Below, piece by piece: positions 60,776 through 64,000 of a DNA stretch of 64,000 nt. This DNA comes from Camarhynchus parvulus (lineage: Eukaryota > Chordata > Aves > Passeriformes > Thraupidae), in NCBI RefSeq assembly GCF_901933205.1, contig NC_044571.1:75951689-76015688 (forward strand), given 5' to 3'. Position 1 is the first letter of the stretch, and every line of letters starts with the position of its first letter. The translations under genes and the position numbers were made by a program. The notes under the pieces were generated by a model. That model did no database searches and had not been told where the DNA came from. It worked only from the letters and a program-made list of their open reading frames with translations.

Positions 60776-61009
60776 GTAGCCAGAGAATATGGACAGAACT
60801 GATTAGTCAGGCAGAGGGCTCAGTTTGGTACTCAGTTTCTCACAAAATAATTTTTGATCTTTTTTTTGCAGTAGCTATCTTCTTTAAAAAGTTCTTTATT
60901 GGAAAGTATGTAATTTTCACTTGAAGACATTTTCCTATTTGAAGATTATAGGATTAATAACCCCCATAACATACTGTGAGTAGCATTTATTCCTGCTTTA
61001 ATGTGACAG

Positions 61010-61088
61010 GCCCATGGAAGTAAAACTAGTTTTGAGGAATATAACAATTATTATCTGGATCTAAATCCTGAGGTGGAGGACTGGACAA
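61010..61088 (+). CDS. possible further exon, equatorial return
   Basis: Well-formed acceptor (TTATTCCTGCTTTAATGTGACAG) and donor (GTAAGC). Open only in phase 0. Reads AHGSKTSFEEYNNYYLDLNP then EVEDWT. It resembles the segment after the apical domain in BBS10 (VGGNFEILLHYYLLNY, remembered). Its phase does not match 60689-60775. Confidence 0.42.
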
Positions 61089-61123
61089 GTAAGCACAAAA
61101 CTTTCTCAGAAATGTGTTCATCT

Positions 61124-61155
61124 TTTCCTAATTAATTAAGAAATTAATTAGGAAA
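61124..61155. repeat. perfect 14-bp hairpin
   Basis: TTTCCTAATTAATT, four-base loop, AATTAATTAGGAAA. 36 bases after the donor of the preceding exon. Confidence 0.9.
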
Positions 61156-61159
61156 TTAG

Positions 61160-63400
61160 TTGCCTCTTGGAAGTCTCATTCCAAAAGGCAGGTGTGGACA
61201 TGAAGGTTGCTCCATCTCCTTGGTTTTTCCTCTATCAAGCATCTTATATTATTGATTTCAAGTGCAGCCTTTAAATAAACAGCCCCATCCTCAAAAAGCT
61301 GTCATTTCAAATGCATCCTCCTACCCTGCAGGAAAAAAAATGGTGTGAAGGTAGGAAGGAGCTAACTTTTAGTAATAGGAATTTTGTTTCTTTATTTTCC
61401 TTAAGAGGTTCTCTATAGGGAATAAATAAGTTGTTATAGAAAATTAATACTGCTATTAGGAAAAATGAAATAAAAATAATTTATTTTTGTTTGTAGAAAA
61501 GAATTACTTAGAGCAATAAAAAATAAAGCATACCTGAGTCTTTCTCATAAAATTCAAATCCAGTATGATTTAATATTAAATGGGAATGATTTATCCCATA
61601 GGATTGAGCTCAGGATTAGCAAGTCCATCATGTGCTGGAATGAGGGGCTTGTTTCATCTTCTTAGCTGCATACTCAGTTATTTTCCAGTTGAGATCATTG
61701 AAATATGATCCTACCCTGAATAAAAACAAACTCTGGGTTCCTCCCCCCAGTATGAGACTGTTTGTAACACAGTTCTATTTGCATGTCATGACATTCTGTT
61801 TCACACATGCCTTTTTTCTGTGAATAACAACAACTTTTTAAGGGACATCTATAAGAGACAACTACTGTGGGTCGAGGTCACTGGAATCATATCTCCCCAG
61901 GAGACACATTTGGAGCATCTGTCACTGAGAGCCTCACAGATGTTAAGTTTATTATGTATTCCTCATTTTTGGCACTATCATTTGTTTCTCTGTAACCACT
62001 GCAAAAGAACTATTCCATTATCATTTCCAACAGTAGTCAGAAAGTTAAGCGAGAAAGTTAATCACTGGAAAAATCATTACCAGGTCATCCTCTGATTCAG
62101 TTCATGCCCAAAGCAAAATTATCACTACGCAGTTCCACCCTGTGCCCTTTCTATTTTGTGGCTGATCCCTGAATTTTCTTTTTGGGTCTCTCCTCTCCCC
62201 ACCCACTGTCTGGGGGGTTTCTGAGAACCCTTTTTGCGCTGGTTGCCCTCTCTATCCAATGGATGCTGTGGTTCCTACCCTGGAATATCACCTTCCACAT
62301 TTGTGAATGCAAACTTAAATCCTATTTTAGTTGGTAGGAGGGCTGAAACAAAAGTCTTGGGAGCTATATTTGCACTTATCTTTGAAAAAAAAGTTGAAAT
62401 AAATGAGAATCTCACTGTATTTTAATAGAATCTGAAAGCTAATGCGTGCATTTATCTTTTCACAAAATTAAGCACTTGGAATACACAAAATTTCAGACTA
62501 AAGCATTACTCATTTGGAAATCTAGGAGTTAAAATCTCTGGCAGACTTTAAAACATTTCATCACCATTCAGAAGAAGATGCCAAAACCTCAAGATAACTC
62601 ACCGGAATACTCCAGTGCTAAAAGACACTGAGCATCTTCTTCGCTGCTGCCAAGCTTAGCATCTTTCAGTATAAAGTATGACGGTGAAATGACCTTTAAG
62701 AGACTGTGTCTGGTAAACTGAGATCAAGAGTGACATCAGTCCTGAAACAGCTGCACGATGGGTGATGAATGATAATTTTTTTCAAGTAATTTGATTCTTC
62801 CATTAAGAACCCAATTTTTAGAAGAGTTCATAGCTCAGTAGCTCCATCTGCAGCTCTCAAAGCTAAGGCCAGGCCTGAGAAAACACCTCCCAATGGACAC
62901 TTCCACCCAAAGTTGTGGAAAATCTCATTGGTACTGGGCCCATGTGAGTTGGTGAACACCGCAGCGCTAACCTGGTGGAGAACTAGCTGGTACCTTAGAC
63001 CTTCTCTTTGCTTGCTTGTAAATATCTCATCCAGCACTGCCCTGAACCATACACAGAAAACTTTAAATTTTGCTTAATATGGTTTGGCTTCTGAAGAGGT
63101 TCTAGAAGTGGAAAAGCAACTGTAGCTTAAACCTGAAGTGCATTAATAGATTTGTGTCAGGAAGTTTTCACAGTGGTTTTGCTCAGTGCCTATATTAAAC
63201 CAAGGCTATTAATAGGGTTGAAATATTTTGGTAAGTCTCATGAACTTTCACATCAAACTGAGACAGAAACTTAAGTCTTGGAGAAACTCTTGTGTACTTT
63301 TCTGTGACTTGTTCTGCTTACCTCTGTTCTTCTTGTTTATTGGAAAAAAAACAGGAAAGGGAAGGGTCAAAATGAAATCTGAGAAGTTGTTCTCATGGTG
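61160..63400. other. no gene recognised
   Basis: Open frames at 61820-62095 (plus) and 62828-63037 (minus) have no exon borders. The latter is in a somewhat GC-richer block that may be an old repeat. Confidence 0.4.
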
Positions 63401-63407
63401 ATCCCAG

Positions 63408-63493
63408 TCTGCCTGACAGCCAGAGCCATCAGAAATTGCCTGAGAGCTTTGCTTTACAGAATAAAGGAGCAAGCATGTTCCCAATTACAGCTG
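63408..63493 (+). CDS. possible exon, doubtful
   Basis: AG acceptor at 63406-63407 without a good pyrimidine tract, donor GTAACC. Phase 1 to 0, which fits 61010-61088. Reads CLTARAIRNCLRALLYRIKE then QACSQLQL, an amphipathic helix of the kind found after the equatorial return of chaperonins. Confidence 0.2.
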
Positions 63494-63497
63494 GTAA

Positions 63498-63594
63498 CCA
63501 CATGTCCTGGGGTGACTTTATTATTGGATTTGCTTTCTAGAAGATCTCAGTGCGGAGGTTTTCTCCAAAATTTGCCCTAAACCAGGACACCACA
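63498..63594 (-). mobile_element. 87-bp mini-LTR (63503-63589), TSD CCACA
   Basis: TGTCCTGG at the left and CCAGGACA at the right, flanked by the 5-bp duplication CCACA (63498-63502, 63590-63594). On the minus strand it starts TGTCCTGGTTTAGGGCAAAT, like avian ERVL-type LTRs, and carries AATAAA. It is far shorter than a normal LTR, so it is either internally deleted or a non-autonomous derivative that moved as such. Confidence 0.85.
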
Positions 63595-64000
63595 ACAATT
63601 AATCCAATAAATATAACTAATTTTTAACTGGCAACTGCTAACAATACATCTTGAGAGAGGTGTTCATTGTTTGAGCCAATGGATACTCTACTTAAAAGTA
63701 ATGTAAAAGATAACTAGCTAGAATTGTCTGAAATGTCAGGGGTTGGACTTATGCCAAGGATTGATTCGCTGTTTATGACTGAAGGTATTACTTCAAGGGT
63801 GCAGCATACTTAAAAACTATGATCACTATGTCAAGTAATGAAGAGAATGTAAATAATGTTACTCCAAAAGAAGAATGACTTTGCATACTGTGAAGGTTCT
63901 CAAGCAGCTTTTTTAGTCTTCAAATATTTTCCTTCTTTGTACCAGCATGATGCCAACTTATGTTTAAACTCTGCTTGTCCTCATCACACACATACACATT

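Noticed and set aside
30135..64000. TRPC6, expected next to ANGPTL5 from human synteny
   Set aside because: No ankyrin or channel peptide of TRPC6 was seen on either strand, so it must lie to the right of the window.

Overview
This is vertebrate nuclear DNA, almost certainly from a bird and probably a songbird. Genes are split into small exons separated by AT-rich introns. The interspersed repeats are CR1 LINE tails and avian endogenous-retrovirus LTRs, and there is one sharp CpG island. Two genes are recognisable. CEP126 (centrosomal, minus strand) leaves the window at its left edge. ANGPTL5 (secreted angiopoietin-like factor, plus strand) is complete from its ATG to its polyadenylation signals. 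They lie head to head around the CpG island, as I recall for their human counterparts on 11q22.

Layout. 1-11.5 kb: CEP126 coding exons 2-4 (minus strand) and their introns, with CR1 fragments. One intron has a GC-AG donor. 12.1-12.9 kb: CpG island, the likely shared promoter. 12.9-29.2 kb: ANGPTL5, with seven coding exons (374 codons plus stop), a 91-bp near-perfect inverted repeat in one intron and a 1.25-kb solo LTR inserted 91 bp upstream of its sixth coding exon. 29.2-64 kb: at first sight intergenic, with CR1, ERV fragments, a CTCF-like site beside a (TTCCC)28 array, a nested solo LTR and an 87-bp mini-LTR.

The most interesting result is in this last part. Reading splice sites and phases by eye, I can string together a plus-strand series of short open exons from about 30.1 to at least 57 kb, perhaps to 63.5 kb. 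Their peptides follow, in order, the layout of the divergent TCP-1/CCT-like chaperonins (MKKS/BBS6, BBS10, BBS12): equatorial start, intermediate domain, apical domain. The GDGT nucleotide motif is not recognisable. I know of no chaperonin-like gene at this locus. Most adjacent exon phases agree, but three or four junctions need a small unseen exon or indicate frame breaks. It is therefore offered as a strong lead, not a finished gene model. Three minus-strand coding-looking segments inside the same interval (41.9, 53.5 and 57.4 kb) are not identified.

All exon calls rest on reading frame, splice consensus and, for CEP126 and ANGPTL5, on remembered human protein sequence. No alignment or transcript was available.
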